DNA of 64,000 nt from Amycolatopsis camponoti (GTDB taxonomy: Bacteria > Actinomycetota > Actinomycetes > Mycobacteriales > Pseudonocardiaceae), in NCBI RefSeq assembly GCF_902497555.1, contig NZ_CABVGP010000002.1, positions 3,112,501-3,176,500 on the forward strand. The letters run 5' to 3'. The translations under genes and the position numbers were made by a program. The notes below the pieces were generated by a model that was not told the DNA's origin, did not search any database, and was given only the letters and a program-made list of their open reading frames with translations. Position 1 is the first letter of the stretch. The number at the start of each line of letters is the position of its first letter. Of the stretch, positions 1 through 9,003 are shown piece after piece.

Positions 1-2523
1 GGCGGCGAAGCCGTCGCGGGCAAGGGTGCCGACCTAGCCGCCGCGGCCGCCGAGCAGCTGATCGCGCTGGTGGACGAGCTCTGCCAGGCCGGCCCGGCCG
101 TGCTGGTCGTCGACGAGCTGCAGTGGGCCGATCGCACGACGGTCGCGGTGTGGGCCCGGATCGCCCGCTCGGTCCGGCGGCTTCCGCTGCTCCTGGTCGG
201 GGTGCTGCGTCCGGTGCCGCGCCGCGACGACCTCCGGTCGCTGTTCCGGGTCGTCCCCCCGGCCGAGCGGCTGCGCCTGGGCCGGCTGGCGGAGCCGGCG
301 GCCCTCGAGCTGGTGGCGGAGCTGGCCGGCGGCAGACCCGGCACCCGGCTGGAGGAGCTCGCCGCCGGCGCCGCCGGGAACCCGTTGTACCTCACCGAAC
401 TACTCGACGCGCTGTCCCGGAGCTCGTGCGTGGAAGTCGACCCGGCGGGCGTCGCGGAGCTGACCGGCACGGCCACGCCGGACTCCCTGCCGGAGGCGAT
501 CGCGGACCGGCTGGGCTTCCTGTCCGAGGCGGCGCGGACCGTGCTGCGGGCGGCGGCGCTGCTCGGGGACGGCTTCTCGGTCGCGGACCTGGTGACCGTG
601 ACGAACAGCTCGCTCGCCGACCTGATGCCCGCCCTCGACGAGGCCCGTGCCGCCGGCGTGCTGGTCGCGGCCGGGGACGACCTCGCGTTCCGGCACACGC
701 TGATCCGCCGGGCGTTGTACGACGAGATGCCGACGGCGGTCCGGATCGCCTGGCACCAGTCCGCCGCCTGGGCGTTGGCCGAGGCGCGCGCGCCGGTGGA
801 GCGGGTCGCGCGGCAGCTGCTGCCCATGGTGTCCACAACGGACAGTCGCGTGCCGGTGCCCGCCTGGGCCGTGAAGTGGCTGCTCGACGTGGCCACGCCG
901 CTGATCGGCCAGGCTCCCGTGGCCGCCGTCGCGCTCCTGCGCCGGGCGGTGCGGGACGCCCCGCTCGACGACGCCGTGACCGGCGCGCTGGCCTGCCGGC
1001 TGGCCGACGCGTACTACCGGGTGGGCAACGTCGCCCAGGCCGAGCGGATCGCCTGCCGCGCACTGGACCGCGTCCGCGACCCCGACGTGGTCGTCGACCT
1101 GCACACGACGGTCGTGCAGTGCCACGGGATGACCGGCCGCTCCGCGGAGTCCCTCGCCACGCTGAACGAAGCCTTGGAGCAACCGGGCCTGGAAGCCCGG
1201 CACCGGGCCAGGCTGCTGGTGCTCATCGCGCGCACGCACCGCGACCTCGGCGAGGTCGACACCGCGGGCCGGGTCGCCACCGCGGCGCTGGCGGAGCTCG
1301 GCGCGGTCGAAGACCGCTGGGCGACCGGGTGGGCGCTGCACGTGCTGAGCCTGGTCGCGATGATGCGCGGCGACTGGACGGGCGCCCTACCGCTGTTCGA
1401 GCGCGCGATGGTCATCGTGCGGGGCGACCCGGCGCTGATCGACCTCACCCTGCTGCTGCGCATCAACCAGTCGGTCACCTTCGGCGCGCTCGACCGCTAC
1501 ACCGACGCGCTCGCCGCGGCCGGGCGGGCGCGGGAGCTGGCCGACCGCACCGGCAGTGCCGTGCGGCTGAACCAGGTCCAGAGCGCGCTCGGGCAGCTGC
1601 TGCTGGGGGCCGGCCGGTGGGACGACGCGCTGGCCGAGGTCGACGTCGTCCCGGACGAGCGCAAGGACCCGAGCGTGGTGTGCTGCGACCACGGCGTCGC
1701 CGCGATCATCCACTTCCACCGCGGCGAGACGGCGGCGGCGCTCAAGCACCTCGAAATCGCGGAGCCGTACTCGGAGCGCATCGGCGACCGGGTCGTGGAG
1801 CCCCTGGTGCGGGCCCGCTGCCTCGCCTTCGAGCACGCCGGCGTGCCCGAGCAGGCGCTCAGCGTGCTGACCGACGTGCTGACCGGCGAAGACGCGGGGG
1901 AGGACCTCCTGGGCGACGCCGCGCGGCTGGCCACGGCGATCGGCGACCGGGGAACGGCCGCGGAGATCGAGGCCAGGGCCCGGGCGATCGCCGACGGCTC
2001 CACAGTGCCGCACCGGCTGGCGCTGGCCCTGTACTGCCGCGGTCTGCTCGAGCAGGACCCGACGGCGTTGCTGCGAGCCGCCGACGGCTACCGCGACGCG
2101 GGCCGGCCGCTGTCCCGCGCCAAGGCGCTGGAAGCGGCCGCGTTCGCCTTCGCGAGCGCCGAGGCCGAAGACCGCGGCCCGGCGCGGGCTGCCTTCACCC
2201 ACGCCGTCGACCTCTACGCGGAGCTGGACGCGCAGTGGGACGTGGCGAGGCTGCGCGCCCAGTTCCGGGTGTTCGGCATCCGGCGCGGCCCGACGGCGAA
2301 GCACCGGCAGGCCACGCACGGCTGGGACAGCCTGACCCCGACCGAGGGCAAGATCGCCGCGCTCGTGGTGGAAGGCCTGTCGAACCCGCAGATCGGGGGC
2401 CGCCTCTACCTGTCCCCGCGCACGGTCGGCACGCACGTGTCGCACATCCTGACCAAGCTCGGGGTGAACTCGCGCATCGACATCGCGCGGGAAGCCGGCC
2501 GCAACCAGACCGCCTCGGGCTGA
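1..2523 (+). CDS. LuxR-family regulator with AAA ATPase domain, 5'-truncated
   Basis: The reading frame is open from base 1, so the N-terminus (including Walker A) lies outside the window. Near the visible start is a Walker B-like VLVVDELQWAD, followed by NTPase sequence, a long helical TPR-like middle part and, in the last 60 residues, a LuxR helix-turn-helix (LTPTEGKIAALVVEGLSNPQ ... SPRTVGTHVSHILTKLGV). This is the layout of large ATP-binding LuxR (LAL/MalT-like) activators, which usually have about 900-1000 residues. The target is unknown. It converges on the exporter gene downstream with only 32 bases between stops. Confidence 0.88.
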   Translation, partial: GGEAVAGKGADLAAAAAEQLIALVDELCQAGPAVLVVDELQWADRTTVAVWARIARSVRRLPLLLVGVLRPVPRRDDLRSLFRVVPPAERLRLGRLAEPAALELVAELAGGRPGTRLEELAAGAAGNPLYLTELLDALSRSSCVEVDPAGVAELTGTATPDSLPEAIADRLGFLSEAARTVLRAAALLGDGFSVADLVTVTNSSLADLMPALDEARAAGVLVAAGDDLAFRHTLIRRALYDEMPTAVRIAWHQSAAWALAEARAPVERVARQLLPMVSTTDSRVPVPAWAVKWLLDVATPLIGQAPVAAVALLRRAVRDAPLDDAVTGALACRLADAYYRVGNVAQAERIACRALDRVRDPDVVVDLHTTVVQCHGMTGRSAESLATLNEALEQPGLEARHRARLLVLIARTHRDLGEVDTAGRVATAALAELGAVEDRWATGWALHVLSLVAMMRGDWTGALPLFERAMVIVRGDPALIDLTLLLRINQSVTFGALDRYTDALAAAGRARELADRTGSAVRLNQVQSALGQLLLGAGRWDDALAEVDVVPDERKDPSVVCCDHGVAAIIHFHRGETAAALKHLEIAEPYSERIGDRVVEPLVRARCLAFEHAGVPEQALSVLTDVLTGEDAGEDLLGDAARLATAIGDRGTAAEIEARARAIADGSTVPHRLALALYCRGLLEQDPTALLRAADGYRDAGRPLSRAKALEAAAFAFASAEAEDRGPARAAFTHAVDLYAELDAQWDVARLRAQFRVFGIRRGPTAKHRQATHGWDSLTPTEGKIAALVVEGLSNPQIGGRLYLSPRTVGTHVSHILTKLGVNSRIDIAREAGRNQTASG

Positions 2524-2555
2524 GCCCGGGGCGGTCCGGTGTCCTAAGTGGATGG

Positions 2556-3698
2556 TCAGGCGGCCTCCGGCGCGCTGTCGTGGGGAAGCACGGTGAGAGC
2601 GCGCGGCACCGGCGCCGCCGGCGTCCGGCGCGTCACCGCGAGGTGCCCGCTGACGACCTGGCCGAGCAGGATCGCCAGCACCAGCAGCAACGGCGTCCGC
2701 CAGGTGCCGGTGAACGTGTGCAGCCACCCGCAGGCCAGCACCCCGAACCCGGCGATGACGTAGCCGACGCCCTGGACCACCGCGGACAGGGCGAGTGAGC
2801 TGCCCTTGCTGCGCAACGAGATCGTCGTCAGCCCGAACGCGAGCGCTCCCATGCCCGTGCCGGTCGCCGCCGCCCACAGCCAGGGCGCGGCCGCCGGGGC
2901 GAGGAGCAGGCCGGCGACGCCGATGACGTTGGGCACGGCCAGCGTGACGACGAGCAGGGTCTGGTTGCGCCACCGGCGGGTCCAGCCGGGGACGAGCCAC
3001 ATCATGGGCAGCCCCATGGCCATCGACAGCGCGAGGCACGCACCCGCGGTCGCCGCCGGGACTCCCGCGCTGCGCAGGATGCCCGGGAGCCAGCCCATGA
3101 CCAGGAACGTCACCGTCGAGATGAGCCCGAAGTGGATGGTCAGGGCGGAGGCGGGCACCCATCCGGAGGCTGCTCGCGGCGACACGAACTCGCCGGGGGT
3201 GCGCCGCCACACCTGCTGGGCCAGCAGGGCCACGACCGCCCAGAGGCCGAGGCCGATCCGCCACGAGGACGACAGCACCACCGCGGGCGTGACCAGGGCG
3301 CCGGCGGTACTGCCGAGCCCGAGTCCGAGGGTGAAGGCGGCGGACCCGTTGGCCAGCAGCGGGAGCATGGTGCCGAGCACGGCGATGGCCAGGCACGCGA
3401 GCGCGGTCCCGACCAGGAGGGGTATCGAGCCGCCGAGCACCCGGCCGGCCAGTGACAGCACCAGTCCGAGGAGGGCGACGGTGACGGTCCGGTGCGTGCC
3501 CAGGCGGCCGCACAGCCACGGTGTCGCCCAGCCGCCGAGGCCGATCGCCCACAGGGGCAGCGCGACGAGCACGGCGGCGACGAGGGCACTGGCGACGGAG
3601 ATGTCCGGGAGGGCCGCACCCAGGCTGGTCACGGCCGGTCTCAAGTTGATGGCGAGGACGAAAATCACGGCCGTGGAGACGGTCGTAGCACGGAACAT
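2556..3698 (-). CDS. MFS transporter, CynX/NimT type
   Basis: A 380-residue membrane protein with about 12 hydrophobic segments. Its first segment carries NLRPAVTSLGAALPDI, the typical opening of the CynX/NimT (cyanate / 2-nitroimidazole transporter) group of the major facilitator superfamily. The frame stays open much further upstream, but the ATG at 3698 is chosen because GAGGAGG stands 5-6 bases before it and homology starts there. It is divergent from the acyl-CoA ligase. The substrate cannot be told from sequence; efflux of a small organic compound is a reasonable guess. Confidence 0.85.
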   Translation of the reverse strand: MFRATTVSTAVIFVLAINLRPAVTSLGAALPDISVASALVAAVLVALPLWAIGLGGWATPWLCGRLGTHRTVTVALLGLVLSLAGRVLGGSIPLLVGTALACLAIAVLGTMLPLLANGSAAFTLGLGLGSTAGALVTPAVVLSSSWRIGLGLWAVVALLAQQVWRRTPGEFVSPRAASGWVPASALTIHFGLISTVTFLVMGWLPGILRSAGVPAATAGACLALSMAMGLPMMWLVPGWTRRWRNQTLLVVTLAVPNVIGVAGLLLAPAAAPWLWAAATGTGMGALAFGLTTISLRSKGSSLALSAVVQGVGYVIAGFGVLACGWLHTFTGTWRTPLLLVLAILLGQVVSGHLAVTRRTPAAPVPRALTVLPHDSAPEAA

Positions 3699-3771
3699 CG
3701 CTCCTCCTCGGGGGTGGAGGTCCGGAGCGGCGTACTCCGTAGAGCAATGTTTCTTGACACATGTAAAGCAG

Positions 3772-3793
3772 ACATCCGTCACCTGACGGATGT
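3772..3793. promoter_or_regulatory. Inverted repeat in divergent promoter region
   Basis: Arms ACATCCGTCA and TGACGGATGT are perfect 10-base inverted repeats around a 2-base centre. They lie between the divergent exporter (start 3698) and acyl-CoA ligase. A TTGACA hexamer starts at 3754. This looks like a dimeric repressor operator; the protein that binds it is unknown. A weaker repeat GTGGAA-GA-TTCCAC is at 3925-3938. Nothing else is recognised in the roughly 380 bases between the two genes. Confidence 0.5.
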
Positions 3794-4083
3794 ACGAAGT
3801 TCCGTTGCGACGCAACGGTTGTGAGGAGTTTCGGGCGCCCGGCGAATGGGCGTGCATCGGCACGGCCGGACGAAGCTCCCACCCGGGAGTGGTGTGGTTA
3901 AAACACGCTGGATCGCCGGGATCAGTGGAAGATTCCACCCTCTCTTCCGCCCGGAACGCGCACTTAGAGTGACACGCGCACCGAGCGCCGGGCCCCGTCT
4001 CCGGGGCCGGACCCGCCGACCGAAAGAGCCGAACCATGCCTGAACAAGCGCGCGTCCCCGGAGCCGCTCGCGGAGGCGACGCC

Positions 4084-5697
4084 GTGCACGGGCTGATGCA
4101 GCCGCGGCCGCTCACGATCGCGCACATCCTCGACCGCGCGGAGCGGCTTTTCGCGCACAAGCCCGTCGTGACGGCCGGTTCCGAGCGGCTCACCTACGCC
4201 GACGTGGCCGCCGACGCCCGGCGCCTCGCCACCGCGCTGGACACCCTCGGTGTCCCGCCCGGCGCCCGGGTCGCCACCTTCGCGAGCAACAGCCGGCGCC
4301 ACCTGGAGCTCTACCTCGCGGTACCGGCCACCAAGCGGGTGCTGCACTCGATCAACATCCGGCTGCCGGCGGAGCACCTCGAGTACATCGTGAACCACGC
4401 CGAGGACGACGTCGTGTTCGTCGATCGCGGGCTGCTGCCGCGCATCTGGCCCAGCGTCGACCGGCTGCCGCCGGTGCGGCACTGGGTGGTCCTGCCCGAC
4501 GGCACCGACACCGCGATCCCGGCGGACCCCCGGATCTCCCACTACGACGAGCTGATCGCCGCGGCCGAGCCGTTCGCGGGCCCGTTCGAGGACGCGTTCA
4601 CGCTCGCGGACGAGAACCTGGCCTCCGGGCTGTGCTACACGTCCGGGACGACCGGGCCGCCGAAGGGCGTGCTCTACAGTCACCGCTCGACGGTCCTGCA
4701 CTGCCTGGGCACGCTGGCCGCCGGTCTCATCGGCCTGAGCGAGAGCGACGTCGTGCTGCCGATCGTGCCCATGTTCCACGCCAGTGCCTGGGGCCTGCCC
4801 TACGGCGCGATGATGGCGGGCGCCGCCCTGGTCCTGCCCGGCGCGTCGGCGGACCCGGACCACCTGCTGCGGCTGATGGCGGCCGAGCGGGTGACCGTCG
4901 CCGGGGCCGTGCCCACCGTCTGGACGAGCCTGGCCCCGCGGCTGGCGGCGTACGACCTGAGCGCCACGCGGTTCCTGCTCGGTGGCGGCTCCGCCGTCCC
5001 GCCGGCGCTGTCGGAGACCTACCGCACCGCGATCGGCGTGCCCATCACCCATTCCTGGGGGATGACGGAGGTCAGCCCCGTCGGCGTCATCGGGGGCACG
5101 CGCACCCAGCACCGGGACGCGAGCGAGGCGGAACAGCTGGCGGTGCGGGCCGCCCAGGGCCAGCCACTGCCGCTGGTGAACGTGCGGGTCGTCGACGTCG
5201 AGACGGGCCAGGAGCTGCCGCGCGACGGCGAGGCCGTCGGCGAGCTGCAGGTGGCCGGCCCGTGGGTGGCGGGTGCCTACTACCGCGTGGACTCCGAAAG
5301 CAGCTTCACCGGCGACGGCTGGCTGCGCACCGGAGACCTGGCCACCCTCGACGCCGAGGGCTACCTGCGGCTCGTGGACCGGATGAAGGACCTGATCAAG
5401 TCCGGTGGCGAGTGGATCTCGTCGGTCGAACTGGAAGGCGCCATCGCCTCCCACCCCGACGTCGTCGAGGTCGCCGTGATCGCCCGGCCGGACCCGCGGT
5501 GGATGGAACGCCCCGTCGCGTACGTCGCCCTGCGCGAAGGCAGCGCGGCGACGGCCGAGGACCTCCTGCGGCACATCACGCCGATGGTCGCCAAGTGGTG
5601 GCTGCCCGACGAGTTCGTCTTCCTGGCCACGCTGCCCAAGACGGGCACCGGCAAGCTCTCGAAGATCGCCCTGCGGGACTCGGCGCGGATCGCCTGA
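4084..5697 (+). CDS. AMP-dependent acyl-CoA synthetase (long-chain fatty acid-CoA ligase-like)
   Basis: Class I adenylate-forming enzyme of 537 residues. It shows the P-loop YTSGTTGPPKG (around residue 185), SWGMTEVSPVG, the hinge-region TGDLATLDAEGYL and the C-terminal lysine motif KTGTGKLSK. It should activate a carboxylic acid to an acyl-AMP and then an acyl-CoA; family members act on fatty and aryl-alkyl acids. GTG 4084 is preferred because GGAGG precedes it by 7 bases and family homology begins there; an in-frame ATG at 4036 lacks a good ribosome site. It converges on the PucR regulator 6 bases downstream. Confidence 0.85.
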   Translation: MHGLMQPRPLTIAHILDRAERLFAHKPVVTAGSERLTYADVAADARRLATALDTLGVPPGARVATFASNSRRHLELYLAVPATKRVLHSINIRLPAEHLEYIVNHAEDDVVFVDRGLLPRIWPSVDRLPPVRHWVVLPDGTDTAIPADPRISHYDELIAAAEPFAGPFEDAFTLADENLASGLCYTSGTTGPPKGVLYSHRSTVLHCLGTLAAGLIGLSESDVVLPIVPMFHASAWGLPYGAMMAGAALVLPGASADPDHLLRLMAAERVTVAGAVPTVWTSLAPRLAAYDLSATRFLLGGGSAVPPALSETYRTAIGVPITHSWGMTEVSPVGVIGGTRTQHRDASEAEQLAVRAAQGQPLPLVNVRVVDVETGQELPRDGEAVGELQVAGPWVAGAYYRVDSESSFTGDGWLRTGDLATLDAEGYLRLVDRMKDLIKSGGEWISSVELEGAIASHPDVVEVAVIARPDPRWMERPVAYVALREGSAATAEDLLRHITPMVAKWWLPDEFVFLATLPKTGTGKLSKIALRDSARIA

Positions 5698-5703
5698 GGC
5701 GCT

Positions 5704-7458
5704 TCACGATCGCGTGCTCGCCCGCAGCTGGTGCAGCCGGAGCCCGAGCCGCAGCTCCAGGTCGTTCTCGCGCCGCCAGTCGAGGCCGAGGACGGTACCG
5801 GCCCGGTCCAGCCGCTTGAGCAGGGTGTTGACGTGCAGGTGCAACGCCCGGGCCGTCGCCGCGACGTTCGCGTGGTGGACGTAGTAGGCGCTCAGGGTGT
5901 CGACGAGGCCGGTGCCCCGCCGCCGGTCGTAGTCGAGGAGCGCACCGATGGAGCCGGCGAGGAAGCCGTCGAGCTCGCCGGCCCGTTCGGGGTCGAAGAC
6001 CATGGCGTACAGCGCGTACCGGCGCGTGGTGGTGCCCAGGTCGGTGTGCCCGAGCGCGCGCACCACCGCGCCGCAGCGCCCGGCGAGGGAGAAGGCGCGG
6101 GACCAGTCGTGGTCGACCGCCCGTTCCCCGATGACGACGAGCGGGCCGCCCAGGGTGCGTCGCAGTCCACTGTGGACTTCCTCGGCGGTCCGCTCGTCGT
6201 CCCCGCCCGGGAGGACCAGCGTGGCCCGGCCCAGGTGCTCGCCCGCCAGTCCGCCGCGGTTCCGGGCGATGTCGTGCAGGTGGCGCGCGAGGTCGGTCGC
6301 CGCGACGGTGGGGGAGTCCGCGACGAGGACCAGGTCCAGGCCGTCGACGTCGATGTTGCGGGCCCGGGCGCGGGCGCGCTGCGCCGTGCTGATCCCGGGC
6401 CCGCCGACCATGAGCTCGGTCAGCAGCTCGCCGCTCAGCCGCTCGCCGGCGTCGGCGACGGCCCGCTCCTTGAGGATGAGCAGCCCGAGGATGTGGGTGG
6501 CGCGCTCGACGGTGCGCAGGTCCATCGCGTCCGGGACGTCCTGGCCGTCGGCGGGTTTCCGGTTCCAGGCCAGCGCGCCGAGGTAGCTGTCGCCCGCCTG
6601 GATCGCGGCGACGCTGAGGGCGGCGCCGTCGGCACCGGCCGCGAAGGTGCAGCGGCCCGAGCGCCGCGCGTCCTCGACGGCGCCGGAAAGGGCGGCCTCC
6701 GACGGGCCCGGGCACGGGTTCGACGCCGAGTCCCGGCGGGCGACCGCGGCGCCGGTGTGGTCGAGCAGCGTGACGCTCCCGCCGAGCTGGTCGGCGAGGA
6801 GCTGCGCGACGTCGCCCGGTGTCCCGCCGCCCAGCACGGCACCGGTCAGTGCTTCGTGGATCGCTTGCGCCCGTTCGCTCTTCCGGTACGCGACCTGGAG
6901 TTCCTGCAGCGCGGTCCGGCTCTCCTCGTAGAGCCGGGCGTTGTCGAGGGCCACCGCGGCGTGATCGGCGAACGCGTTCAGCAGCGCGATTTCGTCGGCC
7001 TGGAACGACCGCTCTGAGCGGTCCGCGGCGAACAGGGCGCCCACCGCTTCGCCCCGGATGACCAGCGGCACCCCGAGCAGCGCGACGAGCTCCTCGGTCG
7101 TGACCAGGCGGTCGAAGTCGGGATCGTGCTCGATCAGGGTCGACGCGGCGTAGTCGCGCACCCAGTGCGGGCTCCGGGAGGCCAGCACCTTGCCGCCCAG
7201 CCCCACCCTCGTCGGGATGGCCGCCGCGAGGAAGGTGGGGGAGACCGTGCCTTCCGCCGCGCGGGCCGACAGCCTGCCGTCGGCGCCGACCAGCGAGAGG
7301 TACGTGAAGTCCGTGCCGATCAGGTCGTGGGCGTGGTGGACGATCGACTGCAGGACCTCGTCGAGGCCGCCCAGCGCGGTGAGCGACTTGACGGTCGCGT
7401 ACAACGACGCCAGTTCCCGCTGCCGGCGTGTCTCCGCCGTACCGGATCCGTTGGCCAC
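5704..7458 (-). CDS. GAF domain-containing PucR-family regulator
   Basis: A 584-residue regulator. An N-terminal GAF sensor (about residues 20-170, with GKVLASRSPHWVRDY and GEAVGALFAADR) is followed by a CdaR/GGDEF-like middle and the C-terminal PucR helix-turn-helix (ANVAATARALHLHVNTLLKR). Such proteins respond to small ligands, often aromatic or nitrogenous substrates, and activate neighbouring genes. The GTG at 7458 is chosen because GGAGAG lies just upstream; a GTG at 7530 would add 24 unconvincing residues. It is divergent from the MHS transporter-tannase operon and is its most likely regulator. Confidence 0.85.
   Translation of the reverse strand: MANGSGTAETRRQRELASLYATVKSLTALGGLDEVLQSIVHHAHDLIGTDFTYLSLVGADGRLSARAAEGTVSPTFLAAAIPTRVGLGGKVLASRSPHWVRDYAASTLIEHDPDFDRLVTTEELVALLGVPLVIRGEAVGALFAADRSERSFQADEIALLNAFADHAAVALDNARLYEESRTALQELQVAYRKSERAQAIHEALTGAVLGGGTPGDVAQLLADQLGGSVTLLDHTGAAVARRDSASNPCPGPSEAALSGAVEDARRSGRCTFAAGADGAALSVAAIQAGDSYLGALAWNRKPADGQDVPDAMDLRTVERATHILGLLILKERAVADAGERLSGELLTELMVGGPGISTAQRARARARNIDVDGLDLVLVADSPTVAATDLARHLHDIARNRGGLAGEHLGRATLVLPGGDDERTAEEVHSGLRRTLGGPLVVIGERAVDHDWSRAFSLAGRCGAVVRALGHTDLGTTTRRYALYAMVFDPERAGELDGFLAGSIGALLDYDRRRGTGLVDTLSAYYVHHANVAATARALHLHVNTLLKRLDRAGTVLGLDWRRENDLELRLGLRLHQLRASTRS
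6165..6177. repeat. GTCCACTGTGGAC palindrome, perfect copy
   Basis: One of five perfect copies in the window of a 13-base palindrome (odd centre). It lies inside the PucR regulator coding sequence. Confidence 0.6.
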
Positions 7459-7604
7459 AGTGCTCTCCAGGTTCGGATTCGGGTGGACGAAAGCGCCACC
7501 GATTCGGGGGCAGGAGTGGGTGGTCCACACCTCAACCCCAGCGTAACGGGCGCCCTAACATGACCGCCATCACCGGGCTGCGCTCAACGACGAAGGCGGC
7601 ATCC

Positions 7605-8996
7605 ATGACAGTTCCCCTCACCCAACCCGAAGGACAGCCCGGCCACGCCGACGCCGGTTCGTCCCCGGTTCGGCGCCGGGCCTTCCGCAAGCTGCTGGCC
7701 GCGGGGCTCGTCGGCAGTTCGATCGAGTGGTACGACTTCTTCCTCTACGGCACCGCGGCCGCCCTGGTGTTCCCGAAGGTGTTCTTCCCGCACTCCTCGG
7801 CGCTGACCGGGACCCTGCTCGCCTTCAGCACGTTCTGGGCGGGCTTCGTCGCCCGGCCGGTCGGCGGGGTGCTCGCCGGGCACCTCGGCGACAAGTACGG
7901 GCGCAAGCCGGTCGTCGTCGCCTGCCTGGCGGTGATGGGGGCCGCGACCTTCCTGATCGGCTGCCTGCCCACGGCGGCGTCGGTCGGAGCGCTGGCCCCG
8001 ACGCTGCTGGTCATCCTGCGCTTCATCCAGGGGCTCGCGACCGGCGGTCAGTGGGGCGGCATCGTGCTCCTGCTCACCGAATCCGCCGGGCCCAAGCGAC
8101 GCGGCTTCGCCGGGACGTTCGGCCAGACCAGCGTTCCGGTCGCCGTGATCCTGTCGAACCTGATCTTCGTGGCGGCCAGCGGCCTGATGCCGGACGCCGC
8201 GTTCCTCAGCTGGGGCTGGCGGATCCCGTTCCTGCTCAGCGTCGTGATGTTCTCGGTGGTCCTCTACATCCAGGCCAAGGTCGAGGACACGCCGGAGTTC
8301 CGCGAGCTGCAACGGGAAGCGAAGTCCGACGGCCCGGCGGTCCGGGCTCCGCTGGCGCAGGTCCTGCGCAGCAAGTGGGGCACCATCCTGCTCGGCTGCG
8401 GGCTCCTGTCCGCCACCAACAGCCTGTTCTACGTCAGCATCTCCGGGCTGTTGAGCTACGGCACCGGTTCTCTGGGGCTCAAGCGCAATTCCCTGCTCGC
8501 GGTCGTGCTGCTCGCGTCCGTGGCGATGCTCGTGGTCATCCCGTGGTCCGGCCACCTCTCGGACAAGGTGGGCCGCCGGCCGCTGATCCTGATCGGCGGT
8601 CTGGGCGTCGCGGTGTGGGCCTTCCCGTACTTCGGGCTCGTCGGCACCGCCTCGCTGCCGCTGATCTTCGTCGCGGTGACGGTGGGTTTCATCTTCCAGA
8701 CCCTCACCTACGGCCCGATCGCGAGCTTCCTCGGCGAGCTCTTCGCACCGGGCGTCCGCTACTCCGGCGCGTCGCTGGCCTACCAGCTGTCCGCGATCAT
8801 CGTCAGTGGCGGCACGCCGTTCCTGATGACCGCCCTCATCGCGGGGACCGGGAACACCCTGGCGGTCGCCGGCTACATCACGCTGATGGGGCTGGTCACC
8901 TTCGCCAGCGCGTGGTTCCTGCCGGAGACGAACCCCGCCGAGGTCCGTGCCGATCCGCACGCCGTCCCCGGCACGCACCTCTACTCGGCGAAATGA
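7605..8996 (+). CDS. MFS transporter, metabolite:H+ symporter (MHS) family
   Basis: A 463-residue 12-segment transporter. GSSIEWYDFFLYGTAAAL in helix 1 and the loop GDKYGRKPVV are hallmarks of the MHS family (shikimate, proline/betaine, aromatic acid and dicarboxylate symporters). ATG 7605 is preferred over ATG 7560 because GAAGGCGG precedes it. The tannase/esterase gene starts 7 bases after its stop, so the two are cotranscribed. Uptake of the acid that the secreted esterase releases is the natural inference. Confidence 0.87.
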   Translation: MTVPLTQPEGQPGHADAGSSPVRRRAFRKLLAAGLVGSSIEWYDFFLYGTAAALVFPKVFFPHSSALTGTLLAFSTFWAGFVARPVGGVLAGHLGDKYGRKPVVVACLAVMGAATFLIGCLPTAASVGALAPTLLVILRFIQGLATGGQWGGIVLLLTESAGPKRRGFAGTFGQTSVPVAVILSNLIFVAASGLMPDAAFLSWGWRIPFLLSVVMFSVVLYIQAKVEDTPEFRELQREAKSDGPAVRAPLAQVLRSKWGTILLGCGLLSATNSLFYVSISGLLSYGTGSLGLKRNSLLAVVLLASVAMLVVIPWSGHLSDKVGRRPLILIGGLGVAVWAFPYFGLVGTASLPLIFVAVTVGFIFQTLTYGPIASFLGELFAPGVRYSGASLAYQLSAIIVSGGTPFLMTALIAGTGNTLAVAGYITLMGLVTFASAWFLPETNPAEVRADPHAVPGTHLYSAK

Positions 8997-9003
8997 GGCA
9001 GGA

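Noticed and set aside
123..2798. An 891-codon plus-strand frame overlapping the LuxR regulator
   Set aside because: Arg/Gly-rich translation without domains; the +1 frame holds clear ATPase and LuxR motifs.
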